This document shows, in pieces, positions 1 through 11,964 of a stretch of DNA of 64,000 nt. The notes beneath the pieces were generated by a model. It worked only from the letters and a program-made list of their open reading frames with translations, made no database searches and was not told the origin of the DNA. This stretch comes from Notamacropus eugenii. Taxonomy: Eukaryota > Chordata > Mammalia > Diprotodontia > Macropodidae. Location of the stretch: the NCBI RefSeq assembly GCF_028372415.1, contig NC_092872.1:554110705-554174704 (forward strand), given 5' to 3'. How positions within the stretch are numbered: position 1 is the stretch's first letter; each line of letters opens with the position of its first letter. The position numbers and the translations under genes were made by a program.

Positions 1-159
1 GTTGACCTTCTAGTGGGGAAGATGAGTGCACATATAAATATGTAAAGAATAATTTTAAAGAGAGTGAATGTGAATAAAAATAAGGTAATTGAATACAAGC
101 AAGTTGTGTGACACTAGCAGATGGAGGGATTTGGAAAAGCTCCATGTTACAGGAAGGGC

Positions 160-500
160 TTAAATGAAAATAACAAGGATTATGTGAGGCAGAGGTGAGC
201 TCATTCCACTCATTGGAAATGACTTGGTAAAGGCATTTTGCCAGAGACAGGAGATGGTGTTCTGACCCTCAGGAACAGGAAGAGACTCCGTGTAGCTGTA
301 TCATAGAGTGTGGGAAAGGAAGTAATGCCCAATGACTCTGGAAATATCAGTTGATTTGAAGTTGTGATAGACAAGTTTACATTTTATGCTAGAGGCTTAG
401 GGAGCCACAAGAGTTTATTGAGTAAGGGAGTGACATGGTGAGTCTTCTTCACTTAAAGAAAATCATTTTGGGAGTTGTATAGAGGATAAATCAAAGTGGA
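160..500 (-). repeat. L2 LINE fragment (antisense)
   Basis: Old, diverged L2 ORF-region sequence read backwards. The phrase around positions 410-500 (gagtttattgagtaaggg, then aaagaaaatcattttggg) recurs at 19250-19330 and, more diverged, at 41570-41610. This shows it is one interspersed family. The L2 name comes from recalled consensus wording. Confidence 0.6.
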
Positions 501-804
501 GACTCTGGCTGCACTCTTGTCATTTTTATTTTATTTTATTAAGTGCTCTCTTCCTATCATAAATTCCCTTGATAACATCTTCTATTCTTGTTCTTCAAAC
601 TTGCTCATTGTTTATATGTTACAATCTGGTTACACTCACCATCTCTCCATTATAGTCTTTATGAGAATATTCAATTCTTTGGAAACTGTTAGATCCCTTG
701 TCTCACTGCCTGCTACACACCAAAATGATAGAAATGATATTAATGCCATTATTGTAAAATAAAGGAAAATGGCAACTGAAAGCTTGTATCTGGATCATTT
801 AGAA
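501..804. other. unassigned AT-rich sequence
   Basis: No repeat or gene recognised. The 88-codon open frame here has no domain features and is treated as chance. Confidence 0.5.
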
Positions 805-935
805 AGTCATTCAATTAGCATTTTATTAAGCAGGTTCTATTTGCCAGGCTTTGTTCTAAGCTCTGGAAATAAAAAGAAAGGTAAAAGACAGTTCTCGTTC
901 TCAAGGAACTCATAGTCGATCTAGGTCATGCTACC
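805..935 (-). repeat. L2 3'-end relic (antisense)
   Basis: Reads attagcattttattaagcag, then gccaggctttgttctaag, then a tail ending in caaggaactcatag. This is the antisense of the L2 3' terminus (last part: aataaatgtttgttgaatg in sense). Confidence 0.65.
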
Positions 936-1040
936 TTGCACACAGAAGGTAATTGATTGATTGTCTACACTTATTAAAACAAACAGCAGTGACCCATTTC
1001 TTCCATCCTGGGAAGACCAATGTAATAACCTTTTTCATAG

Positions 1041-1205
1041 GTTCATAGGTTTTAGAACATAGACTTTAGAAATCACCTAGTCCATAGACTTCACTTTACA
1101 AATGAGTCTTTGAGAGGGTGTCTTGCTTCTTATCACATGATTAGTAGATGGCAGATTTGGGATTTGAATTCAGGCCTTCTATACCTAAATTAAGTGTTCT
1201 TTCCT
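1041..1205 (-). repeat. MIR-like SINE relic (antisense)
   Basis: Contains ttcataggttttagaacatag, then cacctagtcca, then acatgattagtagatggcag and atttgaattcaggccttc. This is the decayed antisense layout of an ancient MIR-type SINE. Confidence 0.5.
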
Positions 1206-2267
1206 CTACAGAAATGCCTAGAAAAATTTTGTTTTTTTTTTAAATCAACTACCATATTTAAAAAGCACAGGATAAAAAAGAAAGAAGACCAGTTGGAATT
1301 ACAGACAAGCAAGAAAACTTTGAAAGTTACATGTTGAATTTATTATGTACTTGAACAAAAAAAACCACATGGTACATAATTCAGTTTCATGTACAATCTT
1401 CTTAGTCTATTCTAGACTATATGAGTGGAAGTGCTCATTTTATTTGGTGTTTGTTGGGTTCAGAATTATAAGTAAAAGAATGGTAAAAGTAATAAAACAA
1501 ATCATCTCTCCTGTTGCAATCCAAGGCCCTTGTTTTCATCCATTGCTCAGGAATCCACAAGAATTGTCTAGAATGTACTTCTTAAAATTTTCTTCTCTGA
1601 TTTGGGAAAATTATAGAAGCTCTATTAACGATGTGCTTTTCTTTTCTAAGTGTTCATCCCAGAGGCTCACAGCTGGCTAGAATACACAAAATGTGCTGAG
1701 CAAGCTTGCCACGTGTGCACTGCTCCCAGCAGGCTAGCCCAGTAACTTATGGCTGCTTCCTTGCTGTCTCAGCAGACCAAAGGGGTTATTTCACAATTAG
1801 AATTCGCATTGCCATTATCTTATTACTACTCCACATCCTAAGGGTCTCCTTTAAGTCATTTTCTTCAGAAACCCCAAGTTCCTATAGACATTACCTGGAA
1901 AACATACTTTATACAGTAAAGAAGTACAGTTGATTGGTATTATAGAATCATTCATTCATCCAATGGTTATTTATGGACCATTTATTTCAGGCAAGACACT
2001 GAGTGATTTGCAAAGTGTCTTACTTATAGGCCATGTTCCTAACAATTCTGTTTTGTCATCATCATTATCCCACAGTGAGGAAACTGAGGTACTAACTGGG
2101 AAAGATCTGTGTCTCAGGGTACCATTATTTCATTTATGATTACAAAACCAGTCAGTAGTTTATATATGAAAGTAGTATGCTATTTTGTCAAAGAAGATTT
2201 TTTTCAAGACATGTGAAAGCATTTTCTTCATGTAGGAGTTTTAAAATTACAATATACTTTATTACTG
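1206..2267. other. unassigned intergenic/intronic sequence
   Basis: About 1 kb with no element I can name. Open frames at 1345-1680, 1706-1933 and 1930-2139 have ordinary composition but no recognisable motif, signal or domain. Confidence 0.5.
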
Positions 2268-2450
2268 AGAGCTGAACTGAGATCCAGGAAACATGACTTC
2301 TAGTTCTGCAGCTGGCTAGTTGTTTGACATTCAGTAATCCCACTTAACCTCTTTGGGACTAGTTTTCTTCTTTGGAAAAGGAGAGAGATTGACTAAATGA
2401 TGACAGATTACTTCTAGGTTTGATATTCTATTGTTCTATGTTCTAAGGAC
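2268..2450 (+). repeat. MIR-type SINE relic
   Basis: Reads ctagttctgcagctggctag, then a decayed tgacattcagtaatcccactt where the CORE motif tgtgaccctgggcaagtca is expected, then tttgggactagttttcttc. This is the sense order of a MIR. Confidence 0.6.
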
Positions 2451-2519
2451 CCCTCTACCTCAGACATTCTATATTCCATATTCTAACATTGGTGGTTGTG
2501 TTACATTAGGCTTTTGCCA

Positions 2520-2690
2520 TAACTAATTTTTTCATCTTCTCCAGCACCTAGCATATAGTCAGTGCTTAATAAGTATTTGTTGAATAACTGAACAAACGAA
2601 TGAATTTCATGTTTACTATAATATATCACACAATAAAATCCTCTGCACATAATAGATGCTTATTAAATGTTTGATGAATTGAATGTTACA
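2520..2690 (+). repeat. L2 3'-end relics (sense, two)
   Basis: Two successive L2 terminal motifs: cagtgcttaataagtatttg followed by ttgaataactgaac, and agatgcttattaaatgtttg followed by atgaattgaatg. Confidence 0.65.
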
Positions 2691-3344
2691 GCATATCATT
2701 GGGAAAATTAATTTAGAATGCTGAGAGAACAACTAAAACACAATCTGTGACACAAAACTTCACAGGTAGTGGAAATACTAATATACTTCTGAAACCCCAC
2801 ATGCTTACTAGAACTTTTCTATAAGGAATTGAAGAGATGGTGGTATCTAACCATGGTGGAGAATCTTATTTAACATCTCTTAGAACTTGGAACTCTAGGA
2901 TCTTTCCCTAGCATGGAAAATAAAGTAGGGGTCATCTCACATGGAATTCCAGATCTTAATTCTCTCTTTTAAAGGGTGGAAGGGAGGGGAAAGGCAGGAA
3001 CAATCACCCATGTGCACACATTGAACCAGCTAAGTGGAGTAAGATTCAAACAGAAGCAGTGCAGGCCACATACCAACTTAGAAAACCAGATGTTAATGTG
3101 ATCTCTGTTCCATTATATTTTTATTTGTTTCTGTTAAGTATTTCCCAATGACACTTTGTTCTGTTTAAGGCTATAATGGCCTTTTTGACACTTCTGAGGT
3201 AGCCCATGTGTCCCAGCTAAGGTTACTGGTGAAGGGATTACATGAGGCTAGCCTTTAAGACTATATTCCTGAGATCCACAATCCAGGGAACTTGGGATGG
3301 AAATGAATGGATACCTGGGAGAATGAAGGGATCAGTGGTTTTGT
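2691..3344. other. unassigned sequence
   Basis: No gene, repeat family or regulatory structure recognised in this roughly 650-base stretch. Confidence 0.5.
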
Positions 3345-3590
3345 AATAGTATACTGGAATGGGAGCCAGACTATGTAGGCTCTAATACCCACTTTTTGGG
3401 CCAACTAGTCAACTTTTGTGAAACTTAAAGTCTATGTTTCTTAATAGGCTGAAGTAAATGATTCCTAAAGTCCCTTCCCTCAACCAACAAACCAATCAAT
3501 TAATCAACAGGCATTTATTAAGCACTTATTATATGTCATGCTCTGCCCTAGGTGCTGAAGCTAAAACTCAAGCTCTGTAATTTTATGTCC
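3345..3590. repeat. MIR relic (+) followed by L2 3' tail (-)
   Basis: 3345-3482 is a sense MIR (gggagccagactatg, then caactagtcaacttttgtg). 3485-3590 is an antisense L2 end (acaggcatttattaagcact, then gctctgccctaggtgctg). Confidence 0.55.
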
Positions 3591-3591
3591 T

Positions 3592-4560
3592 GTGTTAATA
3601 TTGGTGATATCATCCGATCCCTTGCCTTCAGCTAACACCTCTATCTAAATGACCTATAAGTCTCTTACTCTAATCAATCCCCTTTTGCCTGATTGTCAGA
3701 CAAGCATTTCCAAATACCTATAGGAAAACAAAAACAAAATAATTTCCCTCAAACTCAGTTGTCCTAAGAGTGAATTCATTTTCCCTGTAAATCTAGATGG
3801 GGGCAAGTAGATGGTACAATAGATAGAACTTTGGGCCCAGAGTCAGAAATACTCATCCCTCTGAGTTCAAATCTGGCCTCTGACATTTACTAATTATGTG
3901 ACCCTGGACAAGTCACTTCACCCTGTTTGCCTCAGCTTCCTCATTTGTAAAATGAACTGGAGAAGGAAATATCAAACCACTCCAGTATCTCTGCCAAGAA
4001 ATGGAGTCACAGAGTTAGACATAACTAAAAATGACTGAACAACAACTAAATCTAGATGTCCTTATTTCTATCGATGACAGCCTCATTTTTCATGTAACTC
4101 GTACTTACCATGTCAGCGTGACCTTTAATCAGTACCTCTCCAATATCTCACATGTAAAATTGGTTATTAAACCCTGTCAATTTTACTGCTCTCATATCTT
4201 TTATCTCAGTCCCCTTTTTACTGGTCATATTGCCACTGTGAAAGTGCAGGTCCTTCTTACCTATTACCCATGCTATTGCAACAGCCATGAAACAGGTCTC
4301 CTTGCATGTAATCCACTCACACACTGCTGCTAGATTTGTCTTACTGGTACAAAGGCTACTTACTATTTGTCACTCCAGTCCTCCCTTAAGTAGCTTTCCG
4401 TTTGCGTTCATAGGAAAGACAAAACCCCATATCGTATCATTAAAGACCCTCTAACTACCTTGTTCCAAATTACATACCCAGCCTAATCCTACATCAATTC
4501 CCTCACTCATATATATACTCTATATCAACCCACCAAAAACATTTGCTAAGTGCCTATTAT
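3592..4560 (+). repeat. L2 LINE, interrupted by a SINE
   Basis: Sense L2 ORF/3' region, rich in C and T. It shows the L2 order: cacactgctgctagatttgtc, then gtcactccagtcctccctta, then agaccctctaactaccttg. A SINE at 3800-4046 splits it. Confidence 0.6.
3800..4046 (+). mobile_element. marsupial CORE-SINE with BovB-like tail, intact insertion
   Basis: A complete SINE of about 247 bp. The head is gggcaagtagatggtacaat, a tRNA-derived head typical of marsupial SINEs. The CORE is ttatgtgaccctggacaag, and the tail is atggagtcacagagttagac followed by actgaacaacaac. A perfect 12-bp target-site duplication, taaatctagatg, lies at 3788-3799 and 4047-4058. The host sequence is L2, so the SINE is younger. 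The tail matches the 3' end of the BovB-like RTE at 20240-21500, which suggests RTE enzymes moved it. Confidence 0.85.
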
Positions 4561-4619
4561 ATTACTATGTAATTAATATATCACCATGCTGAACATGATT
4601 CTACATGTGCTGTGCCCTC

Positions 4620-4880
4620 ATGTGTTCTTCTCTTTCTCCTGTCTTTCTCCTTTTCTTCTTACCTCTTCTCTTTTTCTTATTGCCCTTCTCCTTCTTCCTC
4701 TTTTTCTCTTTCCTCTGTCCTCCTTCTCTTTCTCATCTTTCTCTCTCCTTTTCTTCTTTTTCCTCTTGCTTTTCCTTCTCCTGCTTCTTTTTATGTTTCT
4801 TCTTTTCCCCCTTCCTCTTGTCTTTTTCCTCCTCCTCCTTTTGTGTTTTTACTTGTCCTTCTCTTCCTCCTTCACCTTCA
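4620..4880 (+). repeat. polypyrimidine tract (C/T-rich)
   Basis: About 260 bases almost purely C and T on the plus strand, with few purines. It produces three overlapping Ser/Phe/Leu-rich open frames, which are not proteins. Confidence 0.9.
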
Positions 4881-5369
4881 AGTAATTTGTAGAGGTCACT
4901 GTATAGTTTGAATACTTCTTCCTAAAAGTACAGGGAAGTATCTCCATTAAGTAGCATAACTTTCCTTCCCCACTCCCTCATATCATGTAACCATCATTTT
5001 TGAATGTTCTAGGGTTCACCCTTAATATAATATTATTAACATATACATCCACTATCTTTCACATGACCAGTTCAAACACTAGTTAGTAAGATCCTCTATC
5101 AATTGATGAATATGTCCTTATAAGTACCTACCATAGGCACCTGCTAGACACTTATGATACGATACAATGAATGTAACAACTGCTACTCAAAAAGAAGCTT
5201 AAATTTTCATCCTGGCAAAGATCTCATTGTCCTGTATTGATGACTCAGTTAATTTAATTTGATCTTCTGGGATATTTTCAAAACTTGTTTTCACTTTCAA
5301 TGAATCTGAATGAATTCATAGGTCTAGTACTTGTCCTGTCTCCTTCTGTATTTCTTAGGAGAAAATATC

Positions 5370-5455
5370 TGATGAAATTTACGTGAAGTGATGCAGAATT
5401 AAGTAAACAGATGCAAAAAATAATACACAAAATGTCTGTACCAACATAAATGGAA
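5370..5455 (+). repeat. LINE-1-family 3' UTR fragment
   Basis: Contains gtgaagtgatgcagaattaa and gtaaacagatg. This is the same family motif as at 61325-61760 (sense) and 58520-58850 (antisense). It runs into an A/G-rich tract. Confidence 0.5.
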
Positions 5456-5556
5456 AGAGAGAAAGAAAAATGAGAGAATGAGAAAGAAAAAAGAAGGAAA
5501 AAAGGAAGAAAGGAAGCAAGGAAGTAAATAAAAAAAAAGGAAAATGGATGGAAGGA
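5449..5556 (+). repeat. polypurine A/G tract
   Basis: About 100 bases of GAAA/GGAA runs on the plus strand, adjacent to the LINE-1-type fragment. The minus-strand 128-codon frame crossing it is a composition artefact. Confidence 0.8.
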
Positions 5557-6406
5557 GCAAACTCAGTGCTTTTTATCCATAATGATGAAGCATGTCCCCA
5601 GAGAAGATTAAAGAAAAGTACCTCTTTCCCTTCTTTGTAGAGAGGAGAAACTATGGGTATGAGCATCTGAAAACATAGGTGTGAAGGGATATACTTGTAA
5701 GCTGCACATGCGCTTAGGGCAACATGTGGAGGGTACACGTATAGGGGCATGGATGACAAGGGCAACTCACCCCTCTAGTACTACAGCAATGTTAAGCTTC
5801 CAGTTATGTCACTGGGCCTTATTTTGCTGCTCTTGTCAGTGTCACCATTGGCCTCATGGCTGCTGAGTTATTTCTGCTTTATACAGGGGCTCTGTACACT
5901 GTGGGCTATATGCTTACCTTTGCTGGAATTTGCTGGGATGTGGCAGCTTGTTAGCCTCTCCCTAGAAAGAAAGAGTTAATGCTGTTTTAATGAATTGTCC
6001 ACAACTATCCAAGCAGCCAACATAAGCTAGCACAATGCCCCCAAGATAAGATTTTCTTTCTTTTGACCACATTTTTCTTGGTGTTAATTTTGAAGTATTG
6101 GTTTCAAAACAACTGTCACTGTTGGGGTTAGAAAATTCTTTTCCCCTCCTTCTAAATTCCCCACTGTCATTGGGATTTTTTCCTGAATTTCATTTTGGGG
6201 ATTCCTCCCCATGACCTCAACAAACCCACAGAAATTCTGTGAAGACTGGTGTGATGGGGTTCCCTTTATTCCAATTATACTTCTTGATTTGCTTACAAAT
6301 GAATCTGAGGGCAAGAACAAAATAACTACTTAACAAGTAGGATCATTGACCTAAATCCTATTGCAAATTCCTTGTTTTATACTGTATAGCTGCCATCACA
6401 TTCTGA
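5557..6406. other. unassigned sequence
   Basis: No gene or named repeat seen. The minus-strand 78-codon frame at 6084-6320 shows no domain. Confidence 0.45.
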
Positions 6407-7600
6407 CCTACACAATAATAATAGCTAACATTTGTATAGTACCTACTATGTGCCAGCTAACAATTAACACCAAGAAAATAGAAGTTCTCCATTAGCCAGT
6501 CACATACTATCCATACATGTAAGCATTGGTTACAGCAAATGGAGAAATATTGAATGCCGTGGATAAGTTCACTCACTTTGGAAGTATACTTTCCAGGGAT
6601 GTCCACATAGATGATAAGTTTGATGTGTGTGTTGCCAGAGCTAGGTTAATGTTTGGGAGGCTGAAGGAAAGTATGGAAGTGAGGAGGTATTAGGGTTACC
6701 TACCAAACCGAAGGTCTACAGAGCTGTTGTGCTGACCTCATTGTTGTATGCCTGTGAAACCTGGACAGTCTACCAGTGCCATGCCAGGAAACTGAATCAC
6801 TTCCATTTATATTGTTTTAGCAAGATTCTGAAGATGACCTGGCAGGATAAGGTACTGGATACTGAGATCCTTTCTTGAGCTAAACTATCAAGCTTTCAAA
6901 CTCTACTACAGAGAGTACAACTATGATGGGCTGGTCACATTGTTCCAACATCAAACATTTGTCTAAAAGACTATTTTACAGAGAACTCACAAAAGGTAAT
7001 CACATTTGGGTCAGAAGAAGCAATATTAGGACCCTTTCAAGGGCTCTCTGAAGAACATTTGTATTGATTTTGAGACATGGGAGACCCTGGTACAGGACCT
7101 CCCAACATGGTGTGCCAGCATCAGAGTGCTCTATCAATGCTCTATCAATGTGCTCTAGGAGCTAAGAAGAGTTTCAGTAGCTCAAAAGGAAAGTAAGATG
7201 TATTTAGATTTTAGAGGTATTTCCACTTCAAATGTTTATATGGTCGCATTGTACCCAACCTGTGGTAGAACCTTCGGAGCTCCTATTAGACTGATCAGCC
7301 CCAGTTGGACACACTATACCTTGACCCAAACACAGTGATGTCATTTTGGTCCTCTGTGAGAATGAAGAATAACACCAATTATGCAGCAGGCACTGTGCTA
7401 AGTGCTTTAAAAATGTCTCATTTTATCTTCATGACAACTGTGGGAGGTAGATACTAATTGTTATCCCCATAGGCAAACAGAGGATAAGTGACCAGCATAG
7501 GGTCACAGAGCTTGTAAGTGTCTAAAACTGGGTTTAAACTTAAGTCTTCCTGACACTAGGTCCTGGGTGCTCTAAAACTTGTACCACCTAGCTGCTCATC
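6407..7600 (-). repeat. MIR-type SINE (antisense), split by an RTE LINE
   Basis: The left half ends ctactatgtgccag at 6456. The right half resumes gcaggcactgtgctaag at 7385 and continues to the accacctagctgc end near 7595. Together they form one antisense MIR-type SINE interrupted by 6457-7379. Confidence 0.7.
6457..7379 (+). mobile_element. RTE-clade LINE, 5'-truncated, ORF C-terminus plus 3' tail
   Basis: Translated with frame changes, it gives the conserved C-terminal part of RTE reverse-transcriptase polyproteins. NTKKIEVLH occurs near 6465, DKFTHFGS near 6565, then VYRAVVLTSLLYACETWTV at about 6715-6770, ARKLNHFHLYC, KMTWQDKVLDTEIL, and a decayed QLRWAGH-type motif (read here as QLWWAGHI). 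The 3' end reads gtgatgtcattttggtcctc followed by gagaatgaag. Stops and frameshifts show it is dead. It lies inside a MIR, flanked by a decayed duplication (tatgtgccag versus tatgcagcag). Confidence 0.8.
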
Positions 7601-7660
7601 TATATAGAGAAAAGGATGCTTTGTTGTTTCTATATATGTATATTTCTTATCTATCCCTAT

Positions 7661-7893
7661 GTTGCTATTGTTCAGTATTTGACTCTTTGTGACCCCATCT
7701 TGGGTTTTCTTGGCAAAGATACTAGAGTAGTTTGGTATTTTCCTCTTCAAGTAGTTTTACAGATGAGGAAACCAAGAGAAACAGGGTTAAATGACTTGCT
7801 TAGGATCACATAGTAAATATCAAAGACCAGATTTGAACTCAAGCCTTTATGACTGCAGCCCTGCACTCTATCCACTGCACCATCTCATTGTCC
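7661..7893 (-). mobile_element. CORE-SINE with BovB-like tail (antisense)
   Basis: Starts with the antisense tail gttgctattgttcagtattt and gactctttgtgaccccatc. The CORE follows (acagatgaggaaacc), and it ends at the head ctctatccactgcaccatct. Confidence 0.8.
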
Positions 7894-7914
7894 TATCTGT
7901 CCTGGGATAGATTC

Positions 7915-8010
7915 CTAGTCTCTAAGAGCTTTTGAGTCCTGTTTATCTTTGTATCCATTGAACACAAAAGTATTCAAATAATGGTTTGTTGAACAATTGA
8001 ATGAGAGTAA
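7915..8010 (+). repeat. L2 3'-end relic
   Basis: Contains cctgtttatctttgtatcc and the end motif aatggtttgttgaacaattg. Degraded, short. Confidence 0.45.
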
Positions 8011-8643
8011 ACAAGTTATTAGAAACATTTAATCTGAAACTCTGGGTTACTTATTACTAAATTGTATCTTCCAAGACCGTTACTTTTATCATGGAACCTT
8101 GGTTCCCAAATCTTGCTTTAGAAAGTTGAATAAATTTTTAATCTAAGTTATTGCAAGTGAATTTGATAGATTCACATTGACCCAGATGGAGGAGGGATGG
8201 AGGCTGGGGTACAAATGCGGGGAGGGGGTGGGGGAGAGAGGGGAACGTTCATTTGTTAACTCTCAGGAGCCCTGTCAGGTCTATGGATTATCTATGGATA
8301 TCAGCAATCATGGATTATCCCCAGTCCTGAGGAAAGAGCCCAGGATGTTTATATTAGTCTGAGAATTGGATGACGACGATAAGATTAGAATGAAGTACAT
8401 AGGGTTTGTTCAAAACAAGAATAACAGAAGATGTATTGGGAGTCTTACAACTGTCCCGCTCTGTATACCACATTCTACCATCTCTCTTTCTGACACTATA
8501 GGATAGATGTCTGGTACAGGGCAAAGAGAAAAAGTGGTACATCTGAAGATTCACACACTGTGTGTATATATACATACGTATATATTCTAATTCATATAAA
8601 CAGATTTCTATTTCTAATAAGTGGAAATTATTTACATCTACTT
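8011..8643. other. unassigned sequence
   Basis: Nothing recognised. A G-rich patch (gggagggggtgggggagagag, near 8219) is the only compositional feature. Confidence 0.5.
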
Positions 8644-8912
8644 AGGCAACTAGATGGTCCAATGAATAGAGCACCCAGGGCCTGGAGTCAAGAAGACCTG
8701 AATCCAAATCTGGCCTCAGAAATTTGCTAGCTGTGTGACCCTGGGTAAGTCACTTAACTTCTATGCCTCAGTTTCCTCATCTACAAAATGGGGCTAATAA
8801 TAATATCTGCCTCCTGGCAGATGCGAAGTTAAAATGAGGTAAAACTTGTAAAATGCTTTGCAAGCCTTAATATGCTGCATTAATCCTCGTGATTTTTGTT
8901 ATTATTAATATT
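8644..8912 (+). repeat. MIR-type SINE, nearly full length
   Basis: Head ggcaactagatggtccaatg, CORE gctgtgtgaccctgggtaag, then cctcagtttcctcatctac, then the tail tgtaaaatgctttgcaagcc. Confidence 0.8.
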
Positions 8913-9399
8913 ACTTAAAGCAAAAGTAATTCTTGCTCCTAGATTCCATTTTAATTCCAAAAGATTTTGTCCTCAGTAAATATGTTAACTTTTGGTTAGT
9001 TTAGTTGAAATATTATAAAATATATTGTCTCTTTGTATATAATTCACACCTCTTCTTTTGCTTTGGGCTCCCCATTTTCCTCCAAATTCATGTCATTGAC
9101 AAAATTACTTAAAAGATATCACTTTTCACTTTTTATCTAAATAGACAAAGGTATGAATGATGAATGGAATGATGAATGAAATTTGATATAGCTTTAAGAA
9201 TATTTATGAGATTGCCATAGGAAATTGATCCAAAAGCAACTTATCGTCATTTTGAGAAAAAGCATTTTAACCTTAGATTTCCTTGGAATTCACTGTTCAG
9301 AGAAAACACATAAAACATATCTACAATACTTTAGAAAAAAAGTGTACTCTTTATGCTGGGACACTGTGGCCAAAATGACCTGGAACATTACATTAAATG

Positions 9400-10765
9400 T
9401 ATCTATACTTACATATAAACACAAACACACATATACATAGAAAAACATACACTCACATATATATGCATGCATATAGGCCTAAACATGTGTGTATATGTAC
9501 ATATACATACATTACATATATGCATGCATAAATTCATTGTGCTGTAGTTTATCTAAACATACATATACACATATATGTAAACAAAAATACACATACCCAG
9601 ATTTCTATGAATAAGCACACAGATGCATGCATGTGAATATACATACAAACATATACAAGCATAATATACATAAGCACAAATGCATGTACATATAAATACA
9701 TACACATGTGTCCACACATACAAATGCACAAACATACATGCACATGTGCACAAACAATTCATTACTATATGAACACATACATGCTGATGCATTTATACAA
9801 ACATGTTATATGTTAGACATGTGTATACAAGCAATATGTACTTATAAACATTCATACACATGTACAGATGCAAAACATAAACATACACATACCTAGAAAT
9901 AAGTAAGCCTATGCATGTATATGGACATATATAATATATAAAATATGCACAAACACATATGTGCATAAACACAAACATATATGAACACACATGTCTATAT
10001 AAAATACACACATGCATGTCTAAACAATATTTACAGGTCCAAAACCATGAATACACAAACACATATACACACAAACACATTTATACATGTAAATACATGA
10101 ACACAAAACTACACCTATACACACAAACATATATACACACAAACACATACATAAACATAAATACATAAACAAAAACCTACACCTATACACATCGCTACAT
10201 ATAAAAATACATGTGCATAGCATGGTAATAGACATGCACAAATGCATAATAAAACTATAAACATACCAACATATAAGCACAGGTATGCATATACATAAAC
10301 ACATATAAACCTCTACATGAATACATGTTTACACATACGGAAACACAAACTATGTAAACATAATAATAACAGTAACAATAACAACGAACACTTATATAAT
10401 GCTTGCTCTGTACTTGGCACTGTGTTCAGTGCTTTACAATTATTATTTCATTTGATACAACAACCATGGGAAGTAGGTGCTCTTATTATCCTCATTTTAA
10501 AGATGAAGAAACTAAGGCTGAGAGGGGTTAAATAACTTGCCCAGGACCACACAGCTACATATATAAACACACATATGTGTATCACACATTTAAACCTATG
10601 TCTACATATATATACATAAATGTACATCTGTATAAAGACACAGAAACAAATGTATACAACATATATAGATGCATGCATGCATCTATGTATGTGTGTATAT
10701 GTATACGTGTGTGTACATGTATATGCATAGGTTGTGTGTCTGTACACACAGTACACATTTTTACC
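9400..10765. repeat. long degenerate CA/TA-rich simple-sequence tract
   Basis: About 1.1 kb of imperfect alternating purine-pyrimidine sequence (acatac, acacat, tatgca units) on both sides of a MIR at 10359-10558. It generates a cluster of Tyr/His/Thr/Cys-rich open frames on both strands, which are not genes. Confidence 0.9.
10359..10558 (-). repeat. MIR (antisense)
   Basis: Follows the antisense MIR in order: aacgaacacttatataatg, tacttggcactgtgttcag, ttatcctcattttaaagatg, ggttaaataacttgccc, accacacagctac. It sits within the simple-sequence tract. Confidence 0.85.
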
Positions 10766-11552
10766 ATCCTATTCAACCCTAATAGGGAACAGTTTGGGTC
10801 TATATCCACCTAGGAACTAGATGGGGTGATTTAATAAAAGCAGAAGTTCTATCTCCTGCACTCAATTTCTCTTCATTTTATCTAGTTGCAGTTGAGGAAG
10901 CAATGCATAACAGACAGTATTCCCAAAGTCCCTCGCATTCAGAAAGGAATATATGTGTTGCGATAGGGGTGAGAGTAAGGATGGTTGATTGATGGAGTGC
11001 ATGAATGCAGTGGGGGAAGTGCAGGAGCCAGTCTAAACCCCACCAGCCAGCAACAGCAGCAGAGGTAGCAGCAGAAGCAGCTGCTGCTACCCTAAAGAGA
11101 TTCTTTCAGCCCAACCTTGAATGGTTCGGTCATGTGACTCCCACAGACCAATGGGAGTGAAATCAACAAGCTCTCTCTCCATTTCCTCCCCTCCTGGTAA
11201 TGCCTATCCATTAAAAGAGGGCAGTCAGAGGCTTCCTCCTGGACCAGGGAACGGTAGTGGATATTCCTGAAATGGAATCCTAAATTACATCATCCTCCCA
11301 AATGGTGAATCCTTTAGTTAATCAAAGTCATTAGGCAATCCCCACACCGCAAGTCAATGACAAACATGCTAGTTGCCTCAGTGTTTGTTTTTAATAGTGT
11401 TCTTAAATTTTCCCAATTAAAACTTTATTTTATAAGAATGTTCTTAATCTTCACTTTAGGACGATTAAAACCAACTGAATGCTTCAAAATCTTTTTCTCA
11501 CTGGAGCAGTATGTTTATTTAATAAGTTTTATTGACGCTTCTGTTTTTGGAA
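10766..11552. other. unassigned block with promoter-like or LTR-like features
   Basis: Repeat-free to my reading. It includes a small CAG/CTG inverted repeat (arms 11065-11074 and 11081-11090), a CCAAT box in gaccaatggg near 11147, and attaaaag near 11210. The spacing resembles an LTR or promoter, but no TG...CA ends or transcript evidence can be shown. Confidence 0.25.
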
Positions 11553-11798
11553 ACAGTGAGGTGGTGCTGTGGATAAAACAATGGCCCTGGAGTCAGGAAG
11601 ACCTGAGCTCTAATTTGTACTCAAATACTTAACTAGTTGCTTGACCCTGGACAAGTCATTTAACCGTTGTCTGCCTCAGTTTCATCAGCTGTAAAATATG
11701 TTTATTAATAGCATCTTCTTTCTGGATTTGTTGTGAATAATTGAAAAGCCATTAGGACAATGCCTGGCAGAGTGTAGATGCTTAATAAATACTCTTTT
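11553..11798 (+). repeat. MIR-type SINE
   Basis: Reads cagtgaggtggtgctgtgga, ggccctggagtcaggaag, gaccctggacaagtca, ending gatgcttaataaatac. Confidence 0.75.
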
Positions 11799-11964
11799 TT
11801 TGCAACACAGAAGTTTTTGGAGTCTGCGCTCTCCCTTTGTAACAAAGAAAGTTAAGGAAAAATAAGTGATGCAGTAATGACTCCTGCCCATGAAAACAAC
11901 ACTGCCTGCCCTTTCCCCACTTAATAGTTTAAAAGAATGAGTAAATCCAAATAAGATAAAAACC

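Noticed and set aside
4586..4911. Three overlapping open frames of 95-99 codons rich in Ser, Phe and Leu
   Set aside because: They are three-frame translations of one polypyrimidine tract.
9225..10813. Many open frames on both strands rich in Tyr, Cys, His, Met
   Set aside because: All come from the CA/TA simple-sequence tract, which lacks stops in several frames.
11041..11100. CAG/CTG stretch as an expandable triplet repeat
   Set aside because: Too short and interrupted; only a small inverted repeat is real.
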